Below, in pieces: positions 24,475-32,821 of a DNA stretch of 64,000 nucleotides (within the stretch, counting starts at the first letter, position 1; each line of letters begins with the position of its first letter). The stretch is taken from NCBI GenBank assembly GCA_919902505.1, contig CAKKRE010000023.1, forward strand, positions 51,013 to 115,012, in the 5' to 3' direction. The DNA comes from Nitrospiraceae bacterium. GTDB taxonomy: Bacteria > Nitrospirota > Nitrospiria > Nitrospirales > Nitrospiraceae. The notes below the pieces were generated by a model, which worked only from the letters and a program-made list of their open reading frames with translations, was not told the DNA's origin and made no database searches. A program made the translations under genes and the position numbers.

Positions 24475-25041
24475 ATGCGCAGAGTAGAGGGGGCTTTTTC
24501 CAAGTTCACCGGCAGCGCGTTGGCGCTCGTACTCCTCATCGGGCTGACTGCCTGCGGCGGTCCTCCGAACTGGGTCAAGAAGGGATCAGGCGCCTTCAAC
24601 GAAAAGAGCGATAAGTCTTTTTATGGTGTCGGGTCGGTGGTGGGCGTGCGGAACGAACCCTTAGCCTGGGACACGGCTGAGAACCGCAGCCGCGCGGAAA
24701 TCGCAAAAACCTTCGAAACCTACACCGCCTATCTCATGCGCGACTATGCAGCCTCGACGACCGCCGGCGATTTTTCCCGCAACAGTGAAGAACAGAACAT
24801 CGAACGGGCGGTGAAGACCTTCTCGGCAGTCACCCTGAACGGTGTGAAGCCGATGGATCGGTACAAAGATGAGAAGTCCGGCACCTATTATGTCCTCACC
24901 AAGCTGAGCCTCGAAGACATGAAGAACAATCTGGAGCAGGCGAAGGAGTTGAACGGCCAGGTCCGCGACTTTGTGCGAAAGAATGCCGACCGGTTGTTCG
25001 ATCGTCTGGAGAAGGAAGAAGACAAGCAGGCGACGAAGTAA
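24475..25041 (+). CDS. LPP20-family-like lipoprotein
   Basis: A 188-residue lipoprotein from ATG 24475 (AAGGAGG 7 nt upstream). The signal peptide ends in a lipobox LTAC at about residue 25. The mature protein reads PPNWVKKGSGAF, FYGVGSVVGVRNEPLAWD and then a helical segment with NRSRAEIAKTFETYTAYLM, as in LPP20-type proteins that begin with a Pro-Trp block and a variable domain. It is followed after 38 bp by lpoB. It probably sits in the periplasmic face of the outer membrane. Its job is unknown. Confidence 0.78.
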   Translation: MRRVEGAFSKFTGSALALVLLIGLTACGGPPNWVKKGSGAFNEKSDKSFYGVGSVVGVRNEPLAWDTAENRSRAEIAKTFETYTAYLMRDYAASTTAGDFSRNSEEQNIERAVKTFSAVTLNGVKPMDRYKDEKSGTYYVLTKLSLEDMKNNLEQAKELNGQVRDFVRKNADRLFDRLEKEEDKQATK

Positions 25042-25079
25042 TCGGACGTGCCGGTGCGCGCAGACCAGGAGGAGAGAGC

Positions 25080-25709
25080 ATGATCGAGTGGCGGGATCGT
25101 TCAGTGGGCCGGACATTCGCGACGGCGGCGCTGGTGGCTGTGGCCGCGGCGGTGAGCGGATGTGGGCACGAAACAAAAGTGACGCGCGTCGATACCGGCA
25201 TCGTCACGGACCTCAGCGGGCGCTGGAACGACACCGATTCACAAATGGTGGCTGAAGCCATGGTGCGAGAAGCCCTGGGCAATCCCTGGCTCGGCAATTT
25301 CACGAAGGGCAAGACTCGCCAGCCGGTCGTCATCGTCGGAACGGTCCTCAACAAGAGCCATGAACACATTAATGTGCAGACCTTCATCAGTGACCTGGAG
25401 CGGGAACTGACGAACTCGCAGAAAGTGACGTTCGTCGCCGGTAAGGGCGAGCGGGAAGAGGTACGGGAAGAGCGGCGCGAGCAGGCCGTGCACGCCCGTG
25501 AAGACACACAGAAAGCTCCCGGCAAAGAAATCGGCGCGGACTACATGATGCGCGGGAGCATCTCCACGATTCTGGATGAACAGGACGGGGCCAAAGCGGT
25601 CTTCTATCAGATCGACCTGGAAATGGTGGATATGGAGAACAACGTGAAGGCCTGGTTCGGGCAGAAGAAAATCAAGAAGGTCGTCGAGAAGAAACGAACG
25701 ATTTTTTAG
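25080..25709 (+). CDS. lpoB: LpoB-like penicillin-binding protein activator lipoprotein
   Basis: A 209-residue lipoprotein (lipobox VSGC around residue 28). LpoB proteins are anchored to the outer membrane and stimulate the peptidoglycan synthase PBP1B. The LpoB core is visible: VDTGIVTDLSGRWNDTDSQM, ALGNPWLGNF, PVVIVGTVLNKSHEHINVQT and GADYMMRGSISTI. It follows the LPP20-like gene and is followed by a strong terminator. The assignment rests on these conserved blocks; the partner synthase in this organism is unknown. Confidence 0.88.
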   Translation: MIEWRDRSVGRTFATAALVAVAAAVSGCGHETKVTRVDTGIVTDLSGRWNDTDSQMVAEAMVREALGNPWLGNFTKGKTRQPVVIVGTVLNKSHEHINVQTFISDLERELTNSQKVTFVAGKGEREEVREERREQAVHAREDTQKAPGKEIGADYMMRGSISTILDEQDGAKAVFYQIDLEMVDMENNVKAWFGQKKIKKVVEKKRTIF

Positions 25710-25747
25710 CCCGACGTATTCTGTTGAGACGCCACTCCCCATCGACC

Positions 25748-25780
25748 ACGGCCTCCCTTCAGGGAGGCCGTTTCATTTCT
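25748..25780 (+). terminator. Rho-independent terminator after lpoB
   Basis: A 10-bp GC-rich stem, ACGGCCTCCC with GGGAGGCCGT, around a TTCA loop (25748-25771), followed by TTCATTTCT. It lies 38 bp after the lpoB stop and just 18 bp before the next gene start, so the following lipoprotein gene either relies on read-through or is uncoupled. Confidence 0.75.
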
Positions 25781-25789
25781 CTCCCCTGG

Positions 25790-27220
25790 ATGCGCGTGGT
25801 CTTCATGGGCCTGTTGTGGACCCTGTCCGGGTGCGGGTTTTCCGCCAATCATTATCTCCTCATCGACCAGAGTTTGCTGGCGAATGACCCCCGGCGGGCG
25901 GACGCCGTCATGGCGCAGGCCGAATCCGAATACGGCCCGCGTAATCGCCTGTTGTACAGCATGGATCGCGGGATGACGCTCCATCTGGCCGGGGACTATG
26001 TGCAGAGTAACAGCCTGCTGGAACAGGCCTCGCTGGAAGTGGAACGGCTGTATACCCGGACCATCCGTACTGAAACCGCCGCGTTCCTTACCAACGACAC
26101 CATGCTGCCCTACGAAGGTGACCCGTACGAGCATGTGATGATCAACGTCATCAAGGCGCTCAACTATGCGGCGATGGGGCAGCTGATGGAGGCCGCCGTC
26201 GAGGCGCGGCAGATCGACCATCGATTGAACGTGCTGTCGGACAGTGCCAAAGAAAAAGACGGATATCGGGAGGATGCGTTTGCCCGGTATCTGACCGGTG
26301 TGTTGTACGAGGCGACGGGCGATCTCAACAATGCCTTCATCGCCTACCGTAAAGCCTATGAGATTTATGAATCCACGCGGGGGTGGGCCCGGACGCCTAT
26401 GCCGCCGATGCTTCGCGCGGATCTGCTCCGAACCACCGATGCCCTGCACATGACGGCTGAATTTGAGGAGTATCGTCGGCAGTTTCCCGACACCGGATGG
26501 GTGTCGCTGCAGGGGCAACCCGATCTCGCTCAGGTGGTGGTGATCGGCTATAATGGCCGCGCGCCGCGCAAGGAAGAGGTTCATCTCGATATTCCGATCA
26601 GCCTGAGCGCGCTGCAACTGGTCTTGCTGAATCGAGGCGTGATTCACGCGTCCAATCGTCAGGAGCGTCGCGTGGCGGACAGTGTGTTGTACGGCCTGAA
26701 CGGGCGTGTCGTGCGGGTGGCCCTGCCCCGGTTGATGCCGCAAAAAACGCAGGTCTCGCACGAATCGATCACGCTGGTGCCGCGAAACGGAGAGCCGATC
26801 GCCGGACAATCGCAGCTGATGTATAACGGTACGGCCTTGGCGGAAAAATCCCTGTCGGACCGCATGCCCGGAATCACCACGAAAGCCCTGGCGCGCGCAG
26901 CCGTGAAATTCACCGCAGCCGAAGCGGCGACCCGTGGATCCCAACATGCCGTGAGCAAGGGAGATGCGGCGTGGGTCGGGCTCTTGGTGGGGTTGCTCAC
27001 GCATGGTCTGGCGGTGGCGTCCGAAGTCGCCGATACGCGGAGTTGGCGGACCCTGCCGGATGAAATTCAGATTTCCCGCCTGTGGGTCCCGGCCGGCGAA
27101 TACGACAGTCGGATTCAACCGGTGCTTCGAAGCGGCGGGGCTTCCCAGGCCGGTGTGTCTCGTCCGCTGGTTCTTCGCGCCGGGCACACCGTCTTCCTGA
27201 TCGAACGGGTGGTGTTATGA
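25790..27220 (+). CDS. COG3014-like lipoprotein
   Basis: A 476-residue lipoprotein with a short signal and lipobox LSGC (residue 15). The mature part has a helical, TPR-like N-terminal half (MDRGMTLHLAGDYVQSNSLL, YARYL-type DAFARYLTGVLYEATGDLN) and a C-terminal half rich in strands with a hydrophobic Gly-rich stretch near VGLLVGLLTHGLAVASE. This organisation and its position between LpoB and an LPP20 protein match the COG3014 family found beside LpoB in many bacteria. The start is ATG 25790; it lacks a clear ribosome-binding site. The stop overlaps the next gene by 4 nt. Confidence 0.75.
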   Translation: MRVVFMGLLWTLSGCGFSANHYLLIDQSLLANDPRRADAVMAQAESEYGPRNRLLYSMDRGMTLHLAGDYVQSNSLLEQASLEVERLYTRTIRTETAAFLTNDTMLPYEGDPYEHVMINVIKALNYAAMGQLMEAAVEARQIDHRLNVLSDSAKEKDGYREDAFARYLTGVLYEATGDLNNAFIAYRKAYEIYESTRGWARTPMPPMLRADLLRTTDALHMTAEFEEYRRQFPDTGWVSLQGQPDLAQVVVIGYNGRAPRKEEVHLDIPISLSALQLVLLNRGVIHASNRQERRVADSVLYGLNGRVVRVALPRLMPQKTQVSHESITLVPRNGEPIAGQSQLMYNGTALAEKSLSDRMPGITTKALARAAVKFTAAEAATRGSQHAVSKGDAAWVGLLVGLLTHGLAVASEVADTRSWRTLPDEIQISRLWVPAGEYDSRIQPVLRSGGASQAGVSRPLVLRAGHTVFLIERVVL

Positions 27221-28338
27221 AGCTCATCACGGGTCGATGGCGACAGGCCGTTCTCTCGGCACTGCTGCTGTTGCTTGCCGGCTGCGGATGGTTCGGCGGG
27301 ACTGCCCGTCCTGCGTGGATCGACGGAGGAAGCCCCCAGTTTCCGTCCGCCCAGTATCTCGTCGGGGTGGGGCAGGCCGATTCTCGACCGCAGGCAACGG
27401 AGCAGGCCTATGCCGCCGTCTCCAGAATTTTTAAAGCCGAGATCACAGCACAGGCGAAAGACTGGGAATCGTACCTGGTTGTGGAGTCCCGCGGGCAGAC
27501 GAGCACGGAGCGTCGCCTCACCTTGGACAACGTGACCCGTGTGACGACCGACAAGGTGCTGGAAAATGTGCAGGTCCTGGATACCTGGTTTGACCAAAAG
27601 ACGCGACAGTACTATGCTCTGGCAGGCATGAACCGGGCGCAAGCCGAATCGGCGATGGTGGAACGCCTCACTGACCTCGATCGCACGATTCAGACCGAAG
27701 TGACCGAAGCGCATCAGACCCAGGACAAACTCTCGCGCGTGCGTAATCTCAAACGGGCCGCCAAAAACCTAGTACTCCGCGAGGCCTATAACACCGATCT
27801 TCGCGTCCTGCGCTCGAACGGTCAGGGCAATGCGTCGACGTATCGTGTGGCGGAGTTGACCGCTGAATTGGAACAGTTTCTTGCCAAGAATCTCGTCATG
27901 GCCGTCGATCTGTCGGGTGATCAAGCCGAGCCGCTTGAGCGTGCGCTCGTAGACGGCCTCACGCAGGAAGGCTTCACGGTGGTCGGGCGCGGCGCCGGTG
28001 CCGCGCCTGCAGAATTGCTCATTACCGGGTCGGTGCGTCTCTGGCCGATCGAGGTGAACGATCCCCATTTTCGGTACGTGCGCTGGTGCGCGGAGTCCGT
28101 GATCGAAGAGGTCGCGACCCATCGTGTGGTGGGGGCCCTGTCGAAAGGCGGGAAGGAAGGGCATGTTACGGAGCGCGAGGCGGCGGCGAAAGCGGTCCGC
28201 GTCATGCAGCAGGAGTTTGCGTCCGACCTGGCCCGATCCGTGGCCGCGCATGTGTACGGAGAGAGGGATCTGCCGGCGTCGGCCGCGACGCCGTCCGGTT
28301 GTCCGAAAGAGGCGGTGCAGCCGCCGGTCAGTCGTTAA
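27217..28338 (+). CDS. LPP20-family lipoprotein
   Basis: A 373-residue lipoprotein (lipobox LAGC near residue 21) translationally coupled to the COG3014 gene (ATGA). The LPP20 domain is clear: RPAWIDGGSPQFPSAQYLVG, GVGQADSRPQATEQAYAAV, then TWFDQKTRQYYALAGMNRAQ. The C-terminal half reads VAVDLSGDQAEPLERALVDG and ITGSVRLWPIEVND, like a CsgG/LpoB-type fold that recruits or senses envelope partners. It probably works with the adjacent COG3014 and LpoB proteins at the cell wall; this is inferred from clustering. Confidence 0.8.
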   Translation: MKLITGRWRQAVLSALLLLLAGCGWFGGTARPAWIDGGSPQFPSAQYLVGVGQADSRPQATEQAYAAVSRIFKAEITAQAKDWESYLVVESRGQTSTERRLTLDNVTRVTTDKVLENVQVLDTWFDQKTRQYYALAGMNRAQAESAMVERLTDLDRTIQTEVTEAHQTQDKLSRVRNLKRAAKNLVLREAYNTDLRVLRSNGQGNASTYRVAELTAELEQFLAKNLVMAVDLSGDQAEPLERALVDGLTQEGFTVVGRGAGAAPAELLITGSVRLWPIEVNDPHFRYVRWCAESVIEEVATHRVVGALSKGGKEGHVTEREAAAKAVRVMQQEFASDLARSVAAHVYGERDLPASAATPSGCPKEAVQPPVSR

Positions 28339-28372
28339 CGCGGTGAGTCAACCACAGGAGAGAGGAGCAGGG

Positions 28373-28621
28373 ATGCGTAAAATAGGGACCCGGAAAGCGG
28401 GTGAACAAGGCAACGGCGGACGCCGGCTGTCCAGTCAGGCGATGAAGAAACGGTTGCGCGAACGGCTGACGGCAGATACGCAGCAGGTGCTGAAGAGCGA
28501 CATCGTGAGTATTTTTCGCAAACAGGGCTACTACGAGGAATTGCCATTGGATGAGTTGCAGGATCGCCTCTCCAAGCTCCAGTCGCCGTTGGCTGACAGT
28601 CTCTTGAAGGGGAGGGTGTAG
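28373..28621 (+). CDS. Putative antitoxin or partner of the PIN protein
   Basis: An 82-residue basic, mostly helical protein from ATG 28373, with GAGAGGAG upstream. The central part reads SSQAMKKRLRERLTADTQQV and the end ELPLDELQDRLSKLQSPLAD. No DNA-binding family was recognised. It ends 1 bp before the PIN-domain gene, the layout of an antitoxin-toxin pair, so an antitoxin role is suggested by position only. The frame is open upstream inside the preceding gene without similarity. Confidence 0.65.
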   Translation: MRKIGTRKAGEQGNGGRRLSSQAMKKRLRERLTADTQQVLKSDIVSIFRKQGYYEELPLDELQDRLSKLQSPLADSLLKGRV

Positions 28622-28622
28622 G

Positions 28623-29066
28623 ATGCCGTATTACTATTTCGACTCCACGGCGTTGGTGAAGCGATACAGCATGGAACGCGGAACGCGGGTGGTGAACAAG
28701 CTCATGGTGAAACGGGGCAAGGTCGCCATTCTGCCCATGTGGAGCGTCACGGATTTTTACTCGGCCTTATCCGTTCGCGCGCAGCAGGGGGAAATCACCA
28801 GGGACGACTGTTATTCGGTGCTGTACAAGTTCGAGATGGAAGCCTCGCAAGGGCTCTTTCAGTTTATTTCCCCGACGATGGAGACGTACCTGGCTGCGAA
28901 GGAGTTGATTCTGGACTATCCGGCTCTGCGCTCGCCGCAGTTGCTACACCTGGCCCTGGCGTTGGAACTCAAGCCGCTCCGGCTGACGGTGGTGAGTGCG
29001 GATAAGCAGCTCTTGGCGGCCTGTCGTACGGCGGGATTGCATATCATCAACCCCGAAGACGACTAG
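28623..29066 (+). CDS. PIN-domain protein, possibly degenerate toxin
   Basis: A 147-residue PIN protein opening MPYYYFDSTALVKRYSMERG, with Asp 7 of the metal site. The second acid, normally Glu, is Asp in SVTDFYSALSVRAQQG; the third, normally Asp in the D-A-L-H-L block, is missing (SPQLLHLALAL); the fourth is in VVSADKQLLAACRTAGL. Activity may therefore be weak or lost. It follows an 82-residue partner by 1 bp. Fold-back repeat A copy 3 begins 7 bp after its stop. Confidence 0.8.
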   Translation: MPYYYFDSTALVKRYSMERGTRVVNKLMVKRGKVAILPMWSVTDFYSALSVRAQQGEITRDDCYSVLYKFEMEASQGLFQFISPTMETYLAAKELILDYPALRSPQLLHLALALELKPLRLTVVSADKQLLAACRTAGLHIINPEDD

Positions 29067-29072
29067 CGGCGG

Positions 29073-29196
29073 CAGGATGCGGAAACAGTCCGCCAGCGGC
29101 GTTCTCGCATCGCTCAGAGGCTCAACGTACCGCAAGGGTACGCCTCCCCTCCTCGCATTGCTGCGGCCTTGCTGGACGGCCCGTTTGCGCATCCTG
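29073..29196 (+). repeat. Fold-back repeat family A, copy 3 (124 bp)
   Basis: Shares the core with copies at 1727 and 23875. The arms CAGGATGCGGAAAC and GTTTGCGCATCCTG pair with each other but differ from the arms of the other copies. It begins 7 bp after the stop of the PIN gene. Confidence 0.85.
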
Positions 29197-29256
29197 CAGA
29201 CATACGGTCCATCGACATGCCTTCGGTGGAGGCAGTGAGTGTTCCCGCAGGTGCTC

Positions 29257-29318
29257 ATGAGGCTGAGCTTCGGAGCGATGCGAGAACGAAGCTGGCGGGC
29301 TTTTTCAACGGGCTGCTA
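29257..29318 (-). repeat. Partial copy of fold-back repeat family A (left half)
   Basis: On the minus strand it reads CAGCCCGTTGAAAAAGC then CGTTCTCGCATCGCTC, matching the left third of family A, and then diverges. The stop codon of the adjacent minus-strand gene lies at its edge. The right arm is absent. Confidence 0.65.
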
Positions 29319-29834
29319 GCTGGGGCAGTGAAACTCTCCCTGCATCGAGTCCAACACAATCGACCAGTCTTCCATACTCTGCTGCGCCGCCTTCCGTCGA
29401 GGGGAGGCGGTGTGCTTCCCTTCGGTATCATCCGGCCCGCTGAGAGTTTCCTGGGCATGGCGCAGTTCGAGTTGTGCCAGCTGAAGACTGCCGCAGACGC
29501 CGGCTGAAGCGGGGAGTTCCCCGCCGGCTCGCCGAAACAGGGCGATCGCCCGATATCCATGTTCCTGCGACCGGTAGAGGTGCTCCGTCGCTTTGAAGGT
29601 GTGTCGCGGGGCCGGCTCGGTCTGCCGCTTGGAGAGGTGCGCCGCCATCAATGCCGCGCGCCCCATGCTCATCGCCGCAGTCTCCGCATCGTCATTCCCC
29701 ATCGCATCTTCCGCCTTCGCCCGGAGGCGGTCGAGTTCCGCCTCTTCCCCCATGACCTGAGCCTGCCCGTTGACAGCGATACAGGCGATGAGCGCCACGG
29801 CCAGTATTTGGCACGCCGCGATGGTTCGCCACAT
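29316..29834 (-). CDS. Hypothetical exported protein
   Basis: A 172-residue protein from ATG 29834 with a signal peptide (MWRTIAACQILAVALIACIA, cleavage near GQAQ). The mature part is helical and alanine-rich: AELDRLRAKAEDAMGNDDAE, then RRAGGELPASAGVCGSLQLAQ. No family was recognised. It lies 38 bp after the HEAT-repeat gene on the same strand. An in-frame ATG at 29915 would overlap that gene and precede the signal peptide, so it was not used. Its stop codon lies in the partial family A repeat. Confidence 0.7.
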   Translation of the reverse strand: MWRTIAACQILAVALIACIAVNGQAQVMGEEAELDRLRAKAEDAMGNDDAETAAMSMGRAALMAAHLSKRQTEPAPRHTFKATEHLYRSQEHGYRAIALFRRAGGELPASAGVCGSLQLAQLELRHAQETLSGPDDTEGKHTASPRRKAAQQSMEDWSIVLDSMQGEFHCPS

Positions 29835-29872
29835 GGCCGACCTGCCGGAACAGGCGAGGAAGGCGCAGCCTT

Positions 29873-30949
29873 CTATTGTACGTGTTCCCAGGTGTCGATC
29901 TGTTTGATGCTCCAATTGACGGCTTCCTTCAGTTTGACCAGGTTGGGGTCGGTGTCGTTTTCGTGCACACGATAGAGCGATTTCTGAAGCGTGAACAGCG
30001 GTTCATACGCCCGCATGTCCGGCAATTTGCCGAGCGCCCAGGCAACCTCGGTTTTGACGGCGACATCCTCGGTGTTCAAGGTTTCCAGCAGGGGATCGAC
30101 GATGGTGAAGTCGCCGTGCAGCGCACCGACGATGCCCAAGGCTTTGGCGGCCGGTGCGCGCAAATCCGGCGGGCCGGATTTCATCGTCTTGATGAGCATC
30201 GGGATTGTGTCCTTCTGGCCGATATTGCCCAGCGCCAGGGCCGAGGCCTTGGCGATGCTGCGATCGGCTCCATTCAGTCCGTCCAGCAGGCGCGGGATCG
30301 CCTTCACGGAGAAGAGATCGCCGAACAGGGCCACCAGTTTGACCTTGCGCGCGACCGGAGTCTTCGGATCGTCGTAGAGCCGAAACAGGCGTGATTCCTG
30401 TCCCCATTCGGCCGTGATGAGGGCCGGAAAATCGTATTCTTCCAGGCGGGCTTGTAACTTGGCCATTGCGTAGGTTGTGGGATCGCCGGCCTTGGCGAGG
30501 GTGGCCGCGGCTTGGGCATCGTCGAAGTCCGTCCGGACCTCTTTGCGCCACGCCATTTTCTTGCCGTTGAGGAGATAGCCGAGCTGGCAGGCCGGACCCT
30601 TCCAGATGCGAGACGGAGAATCGGGAAGGTCGGCATCGCTGCCCATCGTCGTGCTGCCTTCCCAGGTCTTTCGCTGCTCGCATTTGATCTTCAGCTCCAC
30701 ATCGTGCGGTTGGGCCGGATCGGTCACGATTGTGTAGTCGAATTCTTTCATGCGGGTGGCGACCACTTCGGCCAGGGGTTTGGCGTCGAGGCTACCCTTG
30801 TCCGAGAGCGCAATCACATCGACCAACACGCGATCGATGCGTTCCAGTTGGCTCTTTTGTTCGGCGGTGTAGGCATCGCGGCGGGCCCAACTCTGGTCGC
30901 CCATAAGTAACAGTGCCCCGAGGGTGATGAGCGAAAGGATGCATCTCAT
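29873..30949 (-). CDS. Exported HEAT-repeat protein
   Basis: A 358-residue protein with a signal peptide (MRCILSLITLGALLLMGD, cleavage near SWARR). Residues about 205-330 contain three to four HEAT/PBS-lyase-type repeats (AIPRLLDGLNGADRSIAKAS, ALALGNIG, LRAPAAKALGIVGA, VAVKTEVAWALGKLPD), a scaffold for protein binding. The N-terminal part has two cysteines (KIKCEQRK and GPACQLGYL). Function is unknown. It is divergent from proC. Confidence 0.78.
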   Translation of the reverse strand: MRCILSLITLGALLLMGDQSWARRDAYTAEQKSQLERIDRVLVDVIALSDKGSLDAKPLAEVVATRMKEFDYTIVTDPAQPHDVELKIKCEQRKTWEGSTTMGSDADLPDSPSRIWKGPACQLGYLLNGKKMAWRKEVRTDFDDAQAAATLAKAGDPTTYAMAKLQARLEEYDFPALITAEWGQESRLFRLYDDPKTPVARKVKLVALFGDLFSVKAIPRLLDGLNGADRSIAKASALALGNIGQKDTIPMLIKTMKSGPPDLRAPAAKALGIVGALHGDFTIVDPLLETLNTEDVAVKTEVAWALGKLPDMRAYEPLFTLQKSLYRVHENDTDPNLVKLKEAVNWSIKQIDTWEHVQ

Positions 30950-31062
30950 GTCTGCTCCATTCTGCTGAATAGACGATGATTACGAACCCTGTCGTCACTC
31001 TATACAACCGGTTCCGGCTGTTGCAAGTTGCGCCTACGGGAGAGCCGTCCGTATAATCGCGC

Positions 31063-31893
31063 ATGTTGAGGGGGACACGACTCGCATTCATCGGCGGCGG
31101 CAATATGGCCGAGGCGCTGCTGGCAGGTCTCCTGCGAAAGGGCGTGGCCGCCGTTGAGCACCTCACCGTCAGCGATCCCGATAGTCATCGGCGGGAACTG
31201 TTGGCAAATCGATTCGGGATCGCCGTCCATGACGACAACCGGACGGCGGCGCAAGGTGCGGACCTCGTCGTGTTTTGTGTCGAACCGCAGGTGCTCGACG
31301 CGGTTCTGGATGAACTGGTGTCCAGTCTCCAGTCGCGGCCCCTCCTGGTTTCTGTCGCTGCCGGCTATCCCATCTCGCGCCTCCGGGCGCGCCTCAAGCC
31401 CGCAACCAGACTGGTCCGTGCGATGCCGAATACACCCTCGACCATCGGGGAAGGTGTGACGGCGTTGAGCCTTGCGCCCGGGTTGTCGGCAGAGGATCAT
31501 GACCGGACACGATGCCTGTTCGAATCCGTCGGCGAGGTCGTCGTGGTGGAGGAGCGGTTGATGGATGCCGTCACCGGACTGAGTGGCAGCGGCCCTGCAT
31601 ACGTGTTCGCCATGATCGAAGCATTGGCCGACGGCGGGGTGTTGATGGGATTGCCAAGGGCCACCGCGCAAGTTCTGGCGGCGCAAACGCTGGCCGGCGC
31701 CGCGCGGATGGTGCTGGAACAGGGAGCACATCCTGCCGTCTTGAAAGATCGCGTGGCTTCGCCCGGAGGGACCATGATCGCGGGATTGTCCATTCTGGAG
31801 CAGGGGCGGTTGCGCGCGACCTTGATGTCGGCGGTGACAGCCGCGGCGCAGAGATCGCAAGAGTTAGGGAAAGAAGAGAGCCATCACCTCTAA
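31063..31893 (+). CDS. proC: Pyrroline-5-carboxylate reductase
   Basis: Last step of proline synthesis: reduces pyrroline-5-carboxylate with NAD(P)H. The 276-residue protein begins with the Rossmann motif LAFIGGGNMAEALLAGLLRKG and contains RAMPNTPSTIGEGVTAL and the signature GLSGSGPAYVFAMIEALADG, then SPGGTMIAGLSILEQGRLR near the end. Length is normal. ATG 31063 is the best start. A 64-residue gene follows after 15 bp. Confidence 0.96.
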   Translation: MLRGTRLAFIGGGNMAEALLAGLLRKGVAAVEHLTVSDPDSHRRELLANRFGIAVHDDNRTAAQGADLVVFCVEPQVLDAVLDELVSSLQSRPLLVSVAAGYPISRLRARLKPATRLVRAMPNTPSTIGEGVTALSLAPGLSAEDHDRTRCLFESVGEVVVVEERLMDAVTGLSGSGPAYVFAMIEALADGGVLMGLPRATAQVLAAQTLAGAARMVLEQGAHPAVLKDRVASPGGTMIAGLSILEQGRLRATLMSAVTAAAQRSQELGKEESHHL

Positions 31894-31908
31894 CAAGGAG
31901 CGTGTCTT

Positions 31909-32103
31909 GTGCAATATTGGGTGAAAGTCGTGTTTGCCGACAATCAGGAATTACTGGTGAAGGATGCGATTCGTCACACGATCAGCGAAGACATGGAAGT
32001 GCTGGAGGTCGATTCGGCCAAGGAAGTCATTATCGTCCCCATGAAGCAGATCAAATACATCGCGTGCGATGCGACCGTGTTCGCGCAGAAAGCGAAAGTA
32101 TAA
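31909..32103 (+). CDS. Small hypothetical protein (64 aa) downstream of proC
   Basis: Starts at GTG 31909 with AAGGAG 8 nt upstream. Sequence MQYWVKVVFADNQELLVKDA, then VLEVDSAKEVIIVPMKQIKYIACDA. It looks like a small all-beta protein with a strand-rich pattern. No family was recognised. It is probably cotranscribed with proC and is followed by a terminator. Confidence 0.7.
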   Translation: MQYWVKVVFADNQELLVKDAIRHTISEDMEVLEVDSAKEVIIVPMKQIKYIACDATVFAQKAKV

Positions 32104-32147
32104 AGTTCTGCGTGTGAGCCGCTCACGGCGGAGAATGCGATAAGACG

Positions 32148-32179
32148 GAGGCGAGGCTGCAAGTTTCGCCTCATTTTTT
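32148..32179 (+). terminator. Rho-independent terminator after the proC operon
   Basis: Stem GAGGCGA (32148-32154) and TCGCCTC (32166-32172) with an 11-nt loop, followed by A and six T residues. It lies 45 bp after the stop of the 64-residue gene. Confidence 0.75.
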
Positions 32180-32287
32180 GTGGGGTCAGCGGCGATTTGC
32201 GGGAATGCTCGGGTGAATTTCAGTGCCGCTCGGCTGAGCCACAGCGGTGGGAAATGGCAGTGACAAACTCTGCTTCGAACCTCTGAA

Positions 32288-32632
32288 TTAGGTTCCACGC
32301 ACCGACCTCATCGGTCGCACATGTGATTCTTCGTCGGTTCCCAAGGCCTCATGGCAAATCCGAGAATCCGTCGATGCTTTGACCTGTTCCAGAATGCCCT
32401 GCGATACCAGCAGCTGCTTGAGTTGGTCCGGGGTGGGAAGGCTATCCAGCACGACGGCGGCGCAGACGGCGAGGGTCCGTTCCACCTGGTTGTTCAGAAT
32501 AATCTTGAACTTCGTATCCGCTAACGGATCTCTTCGGGGGATCACCGCCTCCACGGTGTAGGGGGCTGGATATCCGGCAGCCAGAAAATTCCGGATGACT
32601 TGAACCTTCCGCTGAGCATAATCATCTGTCAT
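32288..32632 (-). CDS. Hypothetical protein (114 aa)
   Basis: A soluble protein from ATG 32632: MTDDYAQRKVQVIRNFLAAG, then PAPYTVEAVIPRRDPLADTK, a strand-rich middle (FKIILNNQVERTLAVCAAVV) and a charged end. The N-terminal part resembles small proteins that bind or modify other proteins, but no family could be named. It stands alone between the proC terminator and the CxxC protein. Confidence 0.6.
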   Translation of the reverse strand: MTDDYAQRKVQVIRNFLAAGYPAPYTVEAVIPRRDPLADTKFKIILNNQVERTLAVCAAVVLDSLPTPDQLKQLLVSQGILEQVKASTDSRICHEALGTDEESHVRPMRSVRGT

Positions 32633-32821
32633 CGTTGCTCGTCCTTCTGTTTCCTCGCCAATGCTTCTTTCGCCGGCGTTCTGTGATTCAAGCTGTGCCG
32701 GAATCCTACGCCAATCGACTGGAAGGCGGCAAGACGTTCATAGGCTATGATTTGTGGATGTGCCAGGAGCGGAATCTATCGAGGACTGTGGCCGGGTTGG
32801 CGTGAGACCGGGACCGTCGAT

